Below are positions 25,354 through 33,645 of a stretch of DNA of 64,000 nucleotides, piece by piece. Both the position numbers and the translations under genes were made by a program. Where the stretch lies: contig CAVOVJ010000011.1 of the NCBI GenBank assembly GCA_963699835.1, positions 1 to 64,000 of the forward strand. Direction: 5' to 3'. The notes under the pieces were generated by a model. The model saw only the letters and a program-made list of their open reading frames with translations. It did not search any database and was not told where the DNA came from. This DNA is from BM003 sp963699835 (GTDB lineage: Bacteria > Pseudomonadota > Gammaproteobacteria > Steroidobacterales > BM003). The first letter of the stretch is position 1. Every line of letters begins with the position of its first letter.

Positions 25354-26409
25354 ATGAGCTCTATCGATCTGGAAGCCTTATTGGCGCCAATTTCCGAGGA
25401 GTCGCCGTCGGGCGCGGACCTGGAATACGATCCGGCATTCGGTGAACTGGAGCGCACTGCGCAGGGCAAGCCCGAGCAGGTCATGGGCGACGATGTGATC
25501 GAGGCGGAGGACCCGGATTGGCGCGCCGTGCGCGATCAGGCTGCCGCACTGCTCGCCCAGACCAAGGACCTGCGGGTGGCCGTGCACCTCGCCCAGTCCG
25601 CGATGAAACTCGAGGAGCTCAATGGGCTCGCTGACGGTCTGGAGCTTATCCGCGGTCTGGTCGAGAACTTCTGGGACGATCTGCACCCGCAACTCGATGC
25701 GGAGGACAACAACGATCCGATGATGCGCGTCAACAGCCTGCTGGGGTTGTCCGACCGCAACGGTTTCCTGGCGCGATTACTCGGTATTCCACTGGTCAAG
25801 TCCAGGGCGGCGGGTATTTTCAGCCTGCGCGACGTCAAGATCGCAAAGGGTGAGTTGTCGCCCACGGCCGGCGCCGAGTCTGCACCGGCCGATCAATCCC
25901 TGATCGATGCCGCGTTCATGGATGCGGATCTCGATGAGATACAGGGCTCGGCCGACGCCGTCGAGCGGGCGATAGCGGCCCTGACCGCGGTAGAGGTATT
26001 TTTCGTTGAGAAGGTGGGCGCGGTCGATTCGCCGGATTTCGGTGAGTTGCCGGCGGATCTCAAGGCAATGAAGGCAGTCTACGACGACGCGCTGGTCAGG
26101 CGCGGGGTCGGTGTCGCGGAGGCCGCAACCGCGGAAGAAGGCGGACAGCCGGGTGCTGCCCCGATTAGTGGCGAGATTTCCAACAGGGCGGATGCGATCC
26201 GCATGCTGGACAAAATCTGCGACTTTTTCGAAAAAACGGAACCGTCCAGTCCGGTGCCAATGCTGTTGCGGCGGGCAAAACGCCTGGTGTCGAAAGATTT
26301 CCTGGAGATTCTGCGGGAACTGACTCCCGATGCGGTCGCCCAGGCAAAAGCGATCGGTGGCGTCAAGGATGACGGTACCGGTGAAGATGGCGGCGGTGGC
26401 TCGTGGTAG
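25354..26409 (+). CDS. tssA: T6SS assembly protein TssA
   Basis: Cytosolic ring protein that primes sheath/tube polymerisation and binds baseplate and membrane complex. The 351-aa product carries the ImpA_N domain (residues about 8-130; start I-S-E-E-S-P-S-G-A-D-L-E-Y-D) and an Ala-rich C-terminal region with N-R-A-D-A-I-R-M-L-D-K-I-C-D-F-F near 275 and P-M-L-L-R-R-A-K-R-L, as in short TssA proteins that end after a C-terminal oligomerisation domain. ATG 25354 gives the family N-terminus; the in-frame GTG 25258 does not. First gene of the operon with tssBC, 123 bp upstream of tssB. Confidence 0.92.
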   Translation: MSSIDLEALLAPISEESPSGADLEYDPAFGELERTAQGKPEQVMGDDVIEAEDPDWRAVRDQAAALLAQTKDLRVAVHLAQSAMKLEELNGLADGLELIRGLVENFWDDLHPQLDAEDNNDPMMRVNSLLGLSDRNGFLARLLGIPLVKSRAAGIFSLRDVKIAKGELSPTAGAESAPADQSLIDAAFMDADLDEIQGSADAVERAIAALTAVEVFFVEKVGAVDSPDFGELPADLKAMKAVYDDALVRRGVGVAEAATAEEGGQPGAAPISGEISNRADAIRMLDKICDFFEKTEPSSPVPMLLRRAKRLVSKDFLEILRELTPDAVAQAKAIGGVKDDGTGEDGGGGSW

Positions 26410-26532
26410 GGCGCCGCAGCAGGAACCCGAGAATCGACTATTCTTTGAAAATAAGTGGTGACAGCGGCCGCGTTTGTCCCGACCGTCGGGTTGGGCCGCG
26501 TGGTTTGTTTCGACAGTACTCAGGAGGTCAGT

Positions 26533-27057
26533 GTGGCCAAGAAAAGTAGTCAGAAGTTTATTGCGCGCAACCGCGCGCCGCGCGTGCAGATCGAGTACGA
26601 CGTGGAGGTGTACGGCGCCGAGAAAAAGGTCCAGGTGCCGTTTGTGATGGGCGTGCTCGCTGATCTGTCCGGCAAACCGGAAGACCCGCTCGAGTCGGTC
26701 GATGAGCGCAAATTTCTCGAGATCGACGTCGATAATTTCGACAGCCGCCTGAAAGCCATGAAGCCGCGGGTGAATTTCGCGGTCCCCAATACCCTGACCG
26801 GTGAAGGCAATCTCAACATCGACATTACCTTCGAGAGCATGGAGGATTTCTCGCCGGCCGCGGTGGCGCGAAAAGTTGGCGCATTGAACAAGTTGCTCCA
26901 GGCGCGCTCGCAGCTGGCCAACCTTGTCACCTACATGGATGGCAAGTCGGGTGCGGAGGAACTGATCGCGAAGGCGCTTGGCGATTCGGCGCTGTTGCAA
27001 TCGCTGGCCTCGGCGCCGGCCCCCGACAGTGACGAACAAGAAGAGGCTAAGGAGTAG
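26533..27057 (+). CDS. tssB: T6SS contractile sheath small subunit TssB (VipA)
   Basis: 174 aa. Pairs with TssC to form the contractile sheath around the Hcp tube; the ClpV-binding site of sheaths lies in TssC. Family landmarks: R-V-Q-I-E-Y-D-V-E near the N-terminus, P-F-V-M-G-V-L-A-D-L-S-G, F-E-S-M-E-D-F-S-P and L-L-Q-A-R-S-Q-L near the C-terminus. GTG 26533 is placed by AGGAGGTCAGT. Five bases separate it from tssC, so they are co-translated. Confidence 0.96.
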   Translation: MAKKSSQKFIARNRAPRVQIEYDVEVYGAEKKVQVPFVMGVLADLSGKPEDPLESVDERKFLEIDVDNFDSRLKAMKPRVNFAVPNTLTGEGNLNIDITFESMEDFSPAAVARKVGALNKLLQARSQLANLVTYMDGKSGAEELIAKALGDSALLQSLASAPAPDSDEQEEAKE

Positions 27058-27062
27058 AACCG

Positions 27063-28556
27063 ATGGCAGATGCGAAGTCTGAAGAGCTCGCGCAACAACA
27101 GGGCGAGACGATCGAGGCGGGCGATTTCGCTGCGCTTTTGGAAAAAGAATTCAAGCCGAAGTCGGACCGTGCCAAAGAAGAGGTGCAGTCGGCGGTGCAT
27201 ACCCTGGCAGAACAGGTGCTGCAGGGTGAGGCGTTGCTGGCCGACGATGTCGTTGGCACGATCAATGCGATTATCGCCGAGATCGACGCCAAGCTGACCG
27301 AGCAGGTCAACCAGATCATGCACAACGAGGATTTTCAGAAACTCGAGGGCGCATGGCGCGGTCTGCATCACCTCGTCAACAACACCGAAACCGACGAGAT
27401 GCTGAAGATCAGGGTAATGAACATCTCGAAGAAGGAAGTCGGCAAGACGATCAAGAAATACAAAGGCACTGCCTGGGATCAGAGCCCGTTGTTCAAAAAG
27501 CTGTACGAGGAAGAGTACGGTCAGCTTGGCGGCGAACCCTATGGTTGCCTGGTCGGCGATTACCACTTCGATCACAGCCCGCAGGACGTAGAGATCCTGG
27601 GTGGGATGGCACAGATTGCGGCCGCCTCGCATGCCCCGTTTATCACCGGGGCCCAATCCTCGCTGATGGGGATGGACTCGTGGCAGGAGCTGAGCAATCC
27701 GCGCGATCTGGCAAAGATTTTCTCGACGCCGGAGTATGCCGCATGGCGCTCGCTGCGTGAGTCCGAGGACGCCAAGTATCTCGGCCTGGCCATGCCGCGT
27801 TTTCTCGCCCGTCTGCCGTACGGGGCGAAGACCGATCCGGTCGAGGATTTCGATTTCGAGGAAGATGCCGAGGGCGCCGATTCGAGCAAATACACCTGGG
27901 CCAATTCGGCCTATGCGATGGCGGTGAACATCAACCGGGCGTTTAAGGAATACGGCTGGTGTTCGCGTATCCGTGGCGTGGAATCGGGCGGCGCAGTAGA
28001 CGGACTGCCGGTTCACACGTTCCCGTCGGATGACGGTGGCGTCGATATGAAGTGCCCGACCGAAATCGCGATCAGCGACCGTCGCGAGGCCGAGCTTGCC
28101 GGAAGCGGCCTGATGCCGCTGATACATCGCAAGAACAGCGATATCGCGGCATTTATCGGCGCCCAGTCGCTGAACAAGCCGGCGGAGTTCGACGACCCGG
28201 ATGCAACAGCCAATGCCAATTTGTCGGCACGATTGCCGTATTTGTTTGCCTGCTGCCGTTTCGCTCACTACCTGAAATGCATGGTCCGCGACAAGGTCGG
28301 CAGTTTCACCAGCCGCAACGAAATGCAGCGGTATCTGCAGGAGTGGATCATGCAATACGTGACCGCCGACCCGGATAACGCAACCGAAATGCAAAAGTCG
28401 CGCAAGCCGCTGGCTGCGGCCGAGGTGGTCGTCGAAGAGGTGGAAGGCAATCCTGGCTACTACACTTCGAAGTTCTACCTCAGGCCGCATTACCAGCTCG
28501 AGGGGCTGACCGTGTCGCTGCGGCTGGTATCCAGGCTGCCGTCGGAGAAGTCCTGA
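27063..28556 (+). CDS. tssC: T6SS contractile sheath large subunit TssC (VipB)
   Basis: 497 aa, the expected length. Motifs: F-Q-K-L-E-G-A-W-R-G-L-H-H-L-V near residue 95, G-D-Y-H-F-D-H near 165, R-L-P-Y-G-A-K-T-D-P near 256 and the C-terminal N-P-G-Y-Y-T-S-K-F-Y-L-R-P-H-Y-Q-L-E handshake strand. Intact with no frameshift. A distant paralogue fused to a TssB-like domain is encoded on the other strand at 39218-40702. Confidence 0.97.
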   Translation: MADAKSEELAQQQGETIEAGDFAALLEKEFKPKSDRAKEEVQSAVHTLAEQVLQGEALLADDVVGTINAIIAEIDAKLTEQVNQIMHNEDFQKLEGAWRGLHHLVNNTETDEMLKIRVMNISKKEVGKTIKKYKGTAWDQSPLFKKLYEEEYGQLGGEPYGCLVGDYHFDHSPQDVEILGGMAQIAAASHAPFITGAQSSLMGMDSWQELSNPRDLAKIFSTPEYAAWRSLRESEDAKYLGLAMPRFLARLPYGAKTDPVEDFDFEEDAEGADSSKYTWANSAYAMAVNINRAFKEYGWCSRIRGVESGGAVDGLPVHTFPSDDGGVDMKCPTEIAISDRREAELAGSGLMPLIHRKNSDIAAFIGAQSLNKPAEFDDPDATANANLSARLPYLFACCRFAHYLKCMVRDKVGSFTSRNEMQRYLQEWIMQYVTADPDNATEMQKSRKPLAAAEVVVEEVEGNPGYYTSKFYLRPHYQLEGLTVSLRLVSRLPSEKS

Positions 28557-28683
28557 TTTCGGGTTGCGGAAGCTGAGTAACGTTTGACGATTTTGCGGAA
28601 CGAGAGGGATCGGGCATCGGTACACGTTGGCGCTGCGTTGCCCGGGTGAATAATCAGCCAGTGACAAGAAAAGGAGAACCATC

Positions 28684-29168
28684 ATGGCTGTCGATATGTT
28701 TATCAAGATAGGCGATTTGAAAGGCGAGGCTCAGGATAAGGTGCACAAAGACGAGATCGATGTGCTGGCGTGGAGCTGGGGCATGTCGCAGTCGGGCACG
28801 ACCCATATGGGAAGCGGGTCCGGCGCTGGCAAGGTGGCGGTGCAGGATTTGTCCTTTACCAAGTACATCGACAAATCTTCGTGCGCGCTGCAGCGTCATG
28901 TTTGCAATGGCAAGCACATTTCCGGAGCGCAACTTTGACGGTTCGCAAAGCCGGCGAGCACCCGCTGGAATATGTGGTCATCAAGATGAAGGACGTGATC
29001 ATCTCGAGCGTATCGACCGGTGGCAGCGGCGGCGAAGACCGGCTGACCGAGAACGTGACGCTGAATTTTGGTCAGTTTGCGTCCTATTACAAAGAACAGA
29101 TGCCTGACGGAAGCAAAGGGGCAGAAGACGATTGCTCCTGGGATATTGCTGCTAACGCGGCGACGTAG
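28684..29168 (+). CDS. hcp: T6SS inner tube protein Hcp (TssD), two apparent base insertions
   Basis: Hexameric ring protein that stacks into the expelled tube and carries small effectors. The N-terminus (M-F-I-K-I-G-D-L-K-G-E-A) and H-P-L-E-Y-V-V-I-K-M match Hcp. The frame breaks between 28922 and 28936. Removing one T from the TTT run and one C restores K-H-I-P-E-A-T-L-T-V-R-K-A-G, the family consensus, and 485 nt minus 2 gives 160 aa, the usual size. I read this as an intact gene with two sequence errors. The RBS is AAAGGAGA. It sits 127 bp after tssC and may have its own promoter, as hcp often does. Confidence 0.9.
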
Positions 29169-29300
29169 ATCGCGGCCTTCAACCCCGGACTCGCATCAAG
29201 TCGAGCAGGGTCCCGGAATCCGACGAGGTCGGCCCGCCGCGGCGACAGGCGCGGCGGGTCGATACGCCTCGGGTATCGCGTTGCTGGAGATAGTCCGCAT

Positions 29301-30127
29301 TTGACCACGGCAAGAGAGTTCCTGAAGGAAGGCGATCTGAATGCGGCGCTCGAGGCGCTGCAGGACGAGGTGCGGGCTAACCCCGCGGACGCAAAGAAAC
29401 GTATTTTCCTGTTCCAGCTGCTGGCTGTGCTGGGCAACTGGGACCGGGCGCTGAACCAGCTCAATGTCGTTGCCGATCTGGATGCCAGCAGTCTCGCCAT
29501 GGTCCAGACCTATCGCGAGTTGCTGCGTTGCGAGGCGTTGCGCGAAGCGGTTTTCGAAGGTACGCGTTCGCCACTGGTTTTCGGCGACCCCGAGCAGTGG
29601 ATTGCATTGGCGCTCGAGGCGCTCAAGCTCGACGCGAGCGGCAAGCATGATCGGGCCCAGGCGATGCGCGGCGAGGCCTATGAGTCCGCCGAGGTCAGCG
29701 GCGGCAAAATCGCGGATGACGCTCTTCGAGTGGGTCGCGGACGCCGACAGCCGTATCGGGCCATTTCTCGAAGCCATTGTCAACGGCAACTATTACTGGG
29801 TGCCGTTTTCGCGCATTCGCAGCATCGCGCTGGAGCCACCCGAGGATCTCCGTGACCTGGTCTGGGCGCCCGCTCAATTTCACCTGGGCCAATGGCGGCG
29901 AAACGGTCGGATTCATACCGTCCCGCTATCCGGGTTCGAGCGCTGCCGAGGATTCGCGGCTCGCGCTGGCGCAAAAAACCGAGTGGGAGCAGAAGGCCGA
30001 AGACGTGTATTTCGGTACCGGCCAGCGCATTCTGGCGACGGATGGCGGTGAGTATTCTCTGCTCGAGGTTCGCAATATCGAGCTGGATACCGGTGACGAG
30101 CCGGGTGACGCCGCGACCGAACTCTAG
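29301..30127 (+). CDS. tagJ: T6SS accessory protein TagJ (ImpE), two frameshifts
   Basis: TagJ/ImpE binds TssB in systems of the Pseudomonas H1 type and may help ClpV recycle sheath. The N-terminal TPR-like part begins L-K-E-G-D-L-N-A-A-L-E-A-L-Q and contains R-I-F-L-F-Q-L-L-A-V-L-G. The ImpE C-terminal domain reads W-V-A-D-A-D-S-R, then L-E-A-I-V-N-G-N-Y-Y-W-V-P-F, then F-I-P-S-R-Y-P-G-S and ends near G-E-Y-S-L-L-E-V-R. Two net +1 shifts, near 29712 and 29880, break it; corrected length is 274 aa, the family norm. Start codon is TTG 29301 with GGAGATAG upstream. Confidence 0.85.
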
Positions 30128-30138
30128 GTAGCCGGACC

Positions 30139-30642
30139 GTGGCCGATCTGACGCTACAGGAACGGTTACAACCGTCGTTGCTCGACCGACTCACCGACGA
30201 TGAACCTGACACCGGGACAGAGCCACGCGATCGGCGAGTGATTTCCGTCGCAAAATTACGCAGCAGCGTCCTTCGTGATCTGGGCTGGCTGCTCAATACC
30301 GGCAACCTCGAATCCACCGAGGATCTCGAGGACTACCCGCAAGTTCCGACATCGGTCATCAATTTCGGCGTGCCCAGCCTTGCCGGTCTCACTGCGTCCT
30401 CGACGGATGCCGCCGCGCTCGAGGATGTCGTGCGCGATGCGATCATTGCATTCGAGCCGCGCATCCTGCGCAAGACGCTCAAAGTAAGAGTCCTGCTGCA
30501 GAAATCGGAAGTGAATCCGAACGCCCTGAGTTTTGAAATACAGGGAGAACTGTGGGCTCAGCCTGTGCCGTTGAATCTGTACATGCGGACTGAAGTCGAT
30601 CTCGAGACCGGCACGTTTTCGCTGGAGGAATCGGGCCGCTAG
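30139..30642 (+). CDS. tssE: T6SS baseplate subunit TssE
   Basis: 167-aa gp25-like wedge protein. The family core V-L-R-D-L-G-W-L-L-N-T, then S-V-I-N-F-G-V-P and the F-E-P-R-I sheath-initiating motif (equivalent to the EPR box of gp25) are all present. GTG start 11 bp after the tagJ stop; tssF follows after 9 bp. Confidence 0.93.
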   Translation: MADLTLQERLQPSLLDRLTDDEPDTGTEPRDRRVISVAKLRSSVLRDLGWLLNTGNLESTEDLEDYPQVPTSVINFGVPSLAGLTASSTDAAALEDVVRDAIIAFEPRILRKTLKVRVLLQKSEVNPNALSFEIQGELWAQPVPLNLYMRTEVDLETGTFSLEESGR

Positions 30643-30651
30643 GCCGCTGCC

Positions 30652-32529
30652 ATGGATCCGCGACTTCTCAAGTATTACAACCGCGAGTTGCAACATCTGC
30701 GCGAGATGGGCGCCGAGTTCGCGCGCGAGTTTCCGAAAATCGCCGGGCGCCTCGGGCTCGAGGGAATCGAGTGCGCCGATCCCTATGTCGAGCGTATGCT
30801 GGAGGGATTCGCCTTCATGGCGGCGCGTGTTCAGCTCAAGATCGATGCGGAGTTTCCGCAGTTTACCGAGCGCATGTTCGACCTGATTTATCCGCATTAC
30901 CTGGCGCCGACGCCTTCGATGGCGGTCGTGCGCTTCGATCCGGATCTTGCCGAGGGCTCGCTGGCGGAGGGTTTTGTGCTGCCGCGCGACACGTCCCTGC
31001 GCAGTCTGACCGGCAGAGGCATCAGCACGGCCTGCGAATACCGTACCGCGCATGAATTGAAACTGTGGCCGCTCGAGCTTACCGAAGCGAAATATTTTCC
31101 GACCGCCGGCGCGCTTGCGAACGTCAATATCGAGAACCTGGCGGGAGTGAAGGCCGGCGTTCGACTTTCTTTCAAGGCGACCGCCGGGCTCGCATTCGAC
31201 CAGATTGCGCTGGATGAACTGCCGCTTTACTTGTCCGGCGGCGATGACGTTTCGCGGCAACTCTACGAGCAGTTGCTCGGTAATTGCGTCGGTTTCATAG
31301 TCAGACCGAAAGGCGGAGCGCGTGCCTGGCAGCAACGTTTTCCGCCGCGCCAGCTTTGCCGTTACGGGTTCGACGACGAGCAGGCCCTGCTGCCGTACAC
31401 GCGCCGGTCTTTTCACGGCTACCGGTTGCTGCAGGAATATTTCGTATTCCCGGAACGCTTTATGTACGTGCAGTTCGCCGGTCTGCAGCAGGCGCTGGCG
31501 CGCTGCGGCAGTACCGAGCTCGAAATCGTCGTATTACTCGATCGCAGCGTTGCGTGGATGGAAAGCGCGTTTGACGCCAGTCATCTCGCGCTTTTCTGTG
31601 CGCCGGTCATCAATCTGTTCCCACGCCGTGCCGACCGTATCCATGTCGAACGTGGCAAGAGCGAGTATCACGTGCTTGCGGACCGCACCCGGCCAATGGA
31701 TTTCGAAGTTCATTCGGTACTCTCGGTCAGCGGTTATTCCACGGGTAACGAGGTCGAACGCCGCTTCCAGCCGTTTTACTCGGCACGCGACCCGTTCGAC
31801 CTCCAGGATCAGTCGGCCTATTTCATGGTCAATCGGGAACCGCGCATGTTGTCATCCAGGCAACGTCGCAAGGGTGCGCGCTCGAGCTATATCGGCAGCG
31901 AAGTTTATGTCGCTATCGTCGATGGCCGCGAGGCGCCTTTCGCGCCCGGATTGCGCCAGCTCGAAGTGCAGACGATGTGCACGAACCGTGATTTGCCGTT
32001 GCAGCTTACGCTGGGTAAAAGCGATACCGATTTTTCGCTCGAGACCGGCGCGCCGGTCGAGTCGATTCGTTGTATCGCTGGCCCGACCCGGCCACGTCCG
32101 TCGACGGCGTCTGGAGACACCGCCTGGCGCCTGCTCAGTCATCTTTCGCTGAATTACCTGTCGATCGTCGATGATGGCGACACCCAGGGCGCAACGACGT
32201 TGCGCCAGTTGCTGTCGTTGTATGCCAATCCCAATGATCCGGGGGTCGTACGTCAGCTCGAGAGCATCAAGTCGGTCGCGAGTGCGGCAGTAGTCAGACG
32301 GATGCCGATTCCGGGGCCGATCACCTTTGGCCGCGGCATCGAAATCACCGTTGGCTGTGATGAGACCGGGTTCGAAGGGATGAGCCTGTTTTTACTCGGT
32401 GCAGTGCTGGATGAGTTTTTTACCAAGCAGGTCTCTGTCAATTCGTTTACGGAAACCGTGGTCAGCAGTGAAGAACGCGGAGAGGTAATGCGATGGCCGG
32501 CACGAGTCGGACTTCGGCAGACGCTCTGA
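30652..32529 (+). CDS. tssF: T6SS baseplate subunit TssF
   Basis: 625 aa, gp6-like wedge protein that forms a complex with TssG, TssE and TssK. Starts with the hallmark L-K-Y-Y-N-R-E-L-Q-H-L-R-E-M-G-A-E-F-A near residue 5, followed by F-P-K-I-A-G-R-L-G and D-P-Y-V-E-R-M-L-E-G-F-A-F. Mid-protein F-F-V-F-P-E-R-F and Y-Q-P-F-Y-type segments also fit. The 3' end overlaps tssG by 37 bp. Intact. Confidence 0.95.
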   Translation: MDPRLLKYYNRELQHLREMGAEFAREFPKIAGRLGLEGIECADPYVERMLEGFAFMAARVQLKIDAEFPQFTERMFDLIYPHYLAPTPSMAVVRFDPDLAEGSLAEGFVLPRDTSLRSLTGRGISTACEYRTAHELKLWPLELTEAKYFPTAGALANVNIENLAGVKAGVRLSFKATAGLAFDQIALDELPLYLSGGDDVSRQLYEQLLGNCVGFIVRPKGGARAWQQRFPPRQLCRYGFDDEQALLPYTRRSFHGYRLLQEYFVFPERFMYVQFAGLQQALARCGSTELEIVVLLDRSVAWMESAFDASHLALFCAPVINLFPRRADRIHVERGKSEYHVLADRTRPMDFEVHSVLSVSGYSTGNEVERRFQPFYSARDPFDLQDQSAYFMVNREPRMLSSRQRRKGARSSYIGSEVYVAIVDGREAPFAPGLRQLEVQTMCTNRDLPLQLTLGKSDTDFSLETGAPVESIRCIAGPTRPRPSTASGDTAWRLLSHLSLNYLSIVDDGDTQGATTLRQLLSLYANPNDPGVVRQLESIKSVASAAVVRRMPIPGPITFGRGIEITVGCDETGFEGMSLFLLGAVLDEFFTKQVSVNSFTETVVSSEERGEVMRWPARVGLRQTL

Positions 32530-33554
32530 ACGAGCTGGCCGCAATCGAGCGCGATCCTTCGCGTTACGATTTTTTCCAGACGTTGCGTCTGATCGAGGCG
32601 CTGAACGCGGATCGCCCGCGATTGGGACGTTCCGCGCGTGCCGCGGAGGACCGGATACGGTTGCGCCAGGAGCCGTCCATGGCTTTTGCGCCACGTACAC
32701 TTGCAGCCTTCCGCGCCGGTGGTGGTGGAAAACCAGCGCAGCTGGATCAGTTTTTCTTCGGTCTTTTCGGTCCGAACGGACCGTTGCCGCTGCATCTGAC
32801 CGAATTCGCGCATGATCGCAAGCGACAGGCGCGCGATCACACGTTCAGTCGCTTCGCCGACGTTTTTCATCATCGCATGTTGTCGTTTTTCTACCGTGCC
32901 TGGGCCGATGGCCGGCCGACCGTCAGTTTCGACCGCCCCGACGATGACCGTTTCGAGAAATATGTCGGCGCGATGTTCGGGCTCGGGTTGCCGGCGAGCC
33001 AGAACCGCGACGCTGTACCCGATCACACCAAGCTCTACCTCGCCGGGCGCCTCGCGCTGCAGACCAAACCCGCCGCGGGATTGCGCGCGGTGGTCGAGGA
33101 GTATCTCGCGGTTCGCACGCGGGTCGAGGAATTTGTCGCGGCATGGATGCGAATTCCCGAAGAAAGCCGGCTGCGCCTGGGTGAGGATCGGCTGAACAGC
33201 ACATTGGGTCAGTCAGCGACGATTGGTGAAAGTGTGCTGGATTGCCAGCACAAGTTTCGGCTCGTTTGTGGCCCGGCCAGCGCCGGGCAACTGCAACGGC
33301 TGCTGCCAAGCGGCCCGAGCCTCGAGCGGCTGGCGGCACTGGTGCGGAATTATGTCGGCGATGAACTAGACTGGGACCTGCGGCTGGTGGTCCTCAAAGA
33401 AGAGGTGCCAAGTGTGGTTCTCGGCAAACAGGGTCAGCTCGGCTGGACCAGCTGGCTCGGTAACAGAACGGCTGACACCGATGCGGACGACGTCCTGATA
33501 AAACCCGAAGCTTACGGGTGGGGCCAAAACCAGAATAACTTCGCACCGGGCTAG
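32493..33554 (+). CDS. tssG: T6SS baseplate subunit TssG
   Basis: 353 aa. N-terminal Y-D-F-F-Q-T-L-R-L-I-E-A-L near residue 26, F-F-G-L-F-G-P-N-G-P-L-P-L-H-L-T near 88 and F-A-D-V-F-H-H-R-M-L-S-F-F-Y-R-A-W-A near 120 are diagnostic. The C-terminal L-G-W-T-S-W-L-G-N-R is also conserved. ATG 32493 overlaps tssF and is preceded by GAGAGG. 91 bp before clpV. Confidence 0.95.
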   Translation: MAGTSRTSADALNELAAIERDPSRYDFFQTLRLIEALNADRPRLGRSARAAEDRIRLRQEPSMAFAPRTLAAFRAGGGGKPAQLDQFFFGLFGPNGPLPLHLTEFAHDRKRQARDHTFSRFADVFHHRMLSFFYRAWADGRPTVSFDRPDDDRFEKYVGAMFGLGLPASQNRDAVPDHTKLYLAGRLALQTKPAAGLRAVVEEYLAVRTRVEEFVAAWMRIPEESRLRLGEDRLNSTLGQSATIGESVLDCQHKFRLVCGPASAGQLQRLLPSGPSLERLAALVRNYVGDELDWDLRLVVLKEEVPSVVLGKQGQLGWTSWLGNRTADTDADDVLIKPEAYGWGQNQNNFAPG

Positions 33555-33645
33555 GAAGTTCAAACGCCGGAATCGTGGACCGGATACTCATTCCGGCTGA
33601 GCGGATTCGACGCAAACTAAAACAACAGATCGAGGGAGTGCAAAA

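Noticed and set aside
25777..28706. Very long minus-strand ORFs opposite tssA, tssB and tssC
   Set aside because: Mirror frames of strongly coding genes with GC-biased third positions; no start signals or domains.
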